Shown here in pieces: positions 13,414 through 14,244 of a DNA stretch of 14,244 bases (positions are counted from its first letter, which is position 1; each line of letters begins with the position of its first letter). Source of the DNA: an uncultured Prevotella sp. (GTDB lineage Bacteria > Bacteroidota > Bacteroidia > Bacteroidales > Bacteroidaceae); the NCBI GenBank assembly GCA_900557035.1, contig USRA01000053.1, forward strand, positions 1 through 14,244. Direction: 5' to 3'. Below the pieces are notes generated by a model. That model did not search any database, was not told the DNA's origin, and saw only the letters and a list, made by a program, of their open reading frames with translations. A program made the translations under genes and the position numbers.

Positions 13414-13493
13414 CCCTTAAGGGAAAATTTTTCTTCCCTTAAGGAAAAATAAATTTTCCCTTAAGGATTTTTTTATTTATCCTTAAGGGAAAA
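13414..13493. repeat. Four CCTTAAGG palindromes at exact 22-bp spacing
   Basis: The 8-bp palindrome CCTTAAGG, extended to CCCTTAAGG or CCTTAAGGG, has its centres at 13418.5, 13440.5, 13462.5 and 13484.5, each 22 bp apart, in otherwise A/T-only sequence. Copies 1 and 2 pair as an 11-bp hairpin (13415-13425 with 13434-13444). Copies 3 and 4 pair as a perfect 15-bp hairpin (13454-13468 with 13479-13493). Lying between convergent genes, they may act as a bidirectional terminator: on the minus strand the first hairpin is followed by GCTTTTT. The strict phasing would also suit a multimeric DNA-binding protein. Confidence 0.8.
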
Positions 13494-13556
13494 AATGAAA
13501 CCTCTACTTCTCCTATTTTTCGGGCGTTAACTCAGAAAAATCAGAAGGTAGAATTA

Positions 13557-13621
13557 TATTTACGTTTGCATTTACATTTGCATTTACGTTTGTATTTGCA
13601 TTTACGTTTGCATTTATATAG
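13557..13621. repeat. Hexamer-based array CATTTA/CGTTTG
   Basis: About ten successive hexamers of the types YATTTA, CGTTTG and YATTTG form 12-bp units CATTTACGTTTG (copies at 13557, 13581 and 13599; variant CATTTACATTTG at 13569), broken by one lone TATTTG at 13593. It lies directly beyond the ettA stop codon. On the minus strand it reads as GCAAAY/GTAAAT steps. Between this array and the CCTTAAGG set (13494-13556) I see nothing else. Confidence 0.85.
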
Positions 13622-13630
13622 AATAGGTGA

Positions 13631-14244
13631 CTATTCCTCCATCAACTTGCGATAGCGACCCTTCTTGATCTCTGTATCGCCCAGGCGGCGTGCCTTGTTG
13701 ATTTCATATTCCGAATAGCTGCCCTCGAAGAAGAAGACCTCACCGTTGCCCTCGAAGGCAAGAATGTGGGTACAGATTCGGTCGAGGAACCAGCGGTCGT
13801 GACTGATAACCACAGCACAACCGGCAAATGCTTCCAAACCTTCCTCCAAGGCACGCAGTGTGTTCACGTCGATATCGTTGGTAGGCTCATCGAGAAGCAA
13901 TACGTTGCCTTCCTGCTTCAATGCCAAAGCCAACTGCAAGCGGTTGCGCTCACCACCTGAGAGAACGCTGCAGAGCTTGCTCTGGTCGGTGCCCGAGAAG
14001 TTGAAACGGCTGATGTAAGCACGTGCGTTCACGTCTCTGCCACCCAGACGCAAGGTCTCGTTGCCCTGAGAAATCACCTCGTAAACGGTCTTCTGCGGGT
14101 CGATGTCCTTGTGCTGCTGGTCCACATAAGCCAGCTTCACGGTCTCACCCACCTCGAATGTTCCGCCATCTGCCTGATCCAAGCCCATGATGAGGCGGAA
14201 GAGGGTAGTCTTGCCGGCTCCGTTAGGACCAATCACACCTACGA
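13631..14244 (-). CDS. ettA: ABC-F translation factor EttA, C-terminal half
   Basis: Partial gene; the 5' part lies right of the window. EttA binds the ribosomal E site and gates entry into elongation according to the ATP/ADP balance. The visible ~204 residues are the second ABC domain: Walker [18 protein letters not shown]-loop region [13 protein letters not shown], signature [17 protein letters not shown], Walker [21 protein letters not shown], and the switch [20 protein letters not shown]. The end [19 protein letters not shown] and the basic RYRKLMEE match EttA rather than other ABC-F members such as Uup or YbiT. No membrane domain is present, as expected for a cytosolic ABC-F protein. It is convergent with the phosphatase gene, with the repeat-rich 333-bp gap between. 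Confidence 0.93.
   Translation of the reverse strand, partial: VGVIGPNGAGKTTLFRLIMGLDQADGGTFEVGETVKLAYVDQQHKDIDPQKTVYEVISQGNETLRLGGRDVNARAYISRFNFSGTDQSKLCSVLSGGERNRLQLALALKQEGNVLLLDEPTNDIDVNTLRALEEGLEAFAGCAVVISHDRWFLDRICTHILAFEGNGEVFFFEGSYSEYEINKARRLGDTEIKKGRYRKLMEE

Noticed and set aside
13414..13621. CRISPR array
   Set aside because: Repeats are 8-12 bp with A/T-only or absent spacers and there are no cas genes.
13642..13854. 70-codon minus-strand frame overlapping ettA
   Set aside because: Out-of-frame shadow of the ABC domain, rich in S, R and A.

Overview
The window reads as chromosome of a gut-type Bacteroidales, most likely Prevotella/Segatella. Several promoters fit the Bacteroidota pattern (TTTG or TTG, about 19-20 nt, TAnnTTTG) and Shine-Dalgarno sites are rare. 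Outer-membrane barrel proteins of Bacteroidota type are present, as is a nuclease of the expanded AAA-ATPase-like/PD-(D/E)XK family. All calls come from reading the sequence; no database was searched.

Layout. 1-559 (-): start of a heavy-metal (copper-type) P1B ATPase. 797-1234 (-): small heat shock protein Hsp20 with its own terminator and a very good sigma-54 type promoter 170 bp upstream. 1450-1712: debris zone with a 39-bp palindrome, the last ~43 codons of a glycoside hydrolase family 3 gene, a 28-bp tandem duplication and a strong hairpin terminator. 1713 to ~3634 (+): a group II intron with its reverse transcriptase, inserted directly after that terminator, as class C introns do. 3683-5248 (-): intact AAA-ATPase-like/PD-(D/E)XK protein. 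5457-5612 (+): an unrecognised 51-residue small protein with a good promoter. 5609-8657 (-): operon of exported protein, sensor kinase and OmpR-type regulator. 8852-10900 (+): TonB-dependent-receptor-like outer membrane barrel, divergent from that operon. 10936-11191: second copy of the 39-bp palindrome next to an internally deleted relic of the nuclease gene. 11322-12548 (+): glycerate kinase. 12665-13297 (+): HAD phosphatase. 13298-13630: intergenic region rich in repeats. 13631-14244 (-): C-terminal part of the ABC-F protein EttA.

How parts relate. The exported protein, kinase and regulator are closely spaced and face the outer membrane barrel gene across 194 bp. That gap holds TGATAAGACT repeats 22 bp apart, just upstream of the barrel promoter, so the two-component system probably senses envelope conditions and controls the barrel (inference). 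Glycerate kinase and the phosphatase are co-directional and may form a small metabolic unit.

The least explained material is non-coding: the four CCTTAAGG palindromes spaced exactly 22 bp apart (13414-13489), the hexamer array beside them, the covarying 39-bp palindromes, and the block-wise deleted nuclease relic that keeps even the upstream flank of the intact gene.
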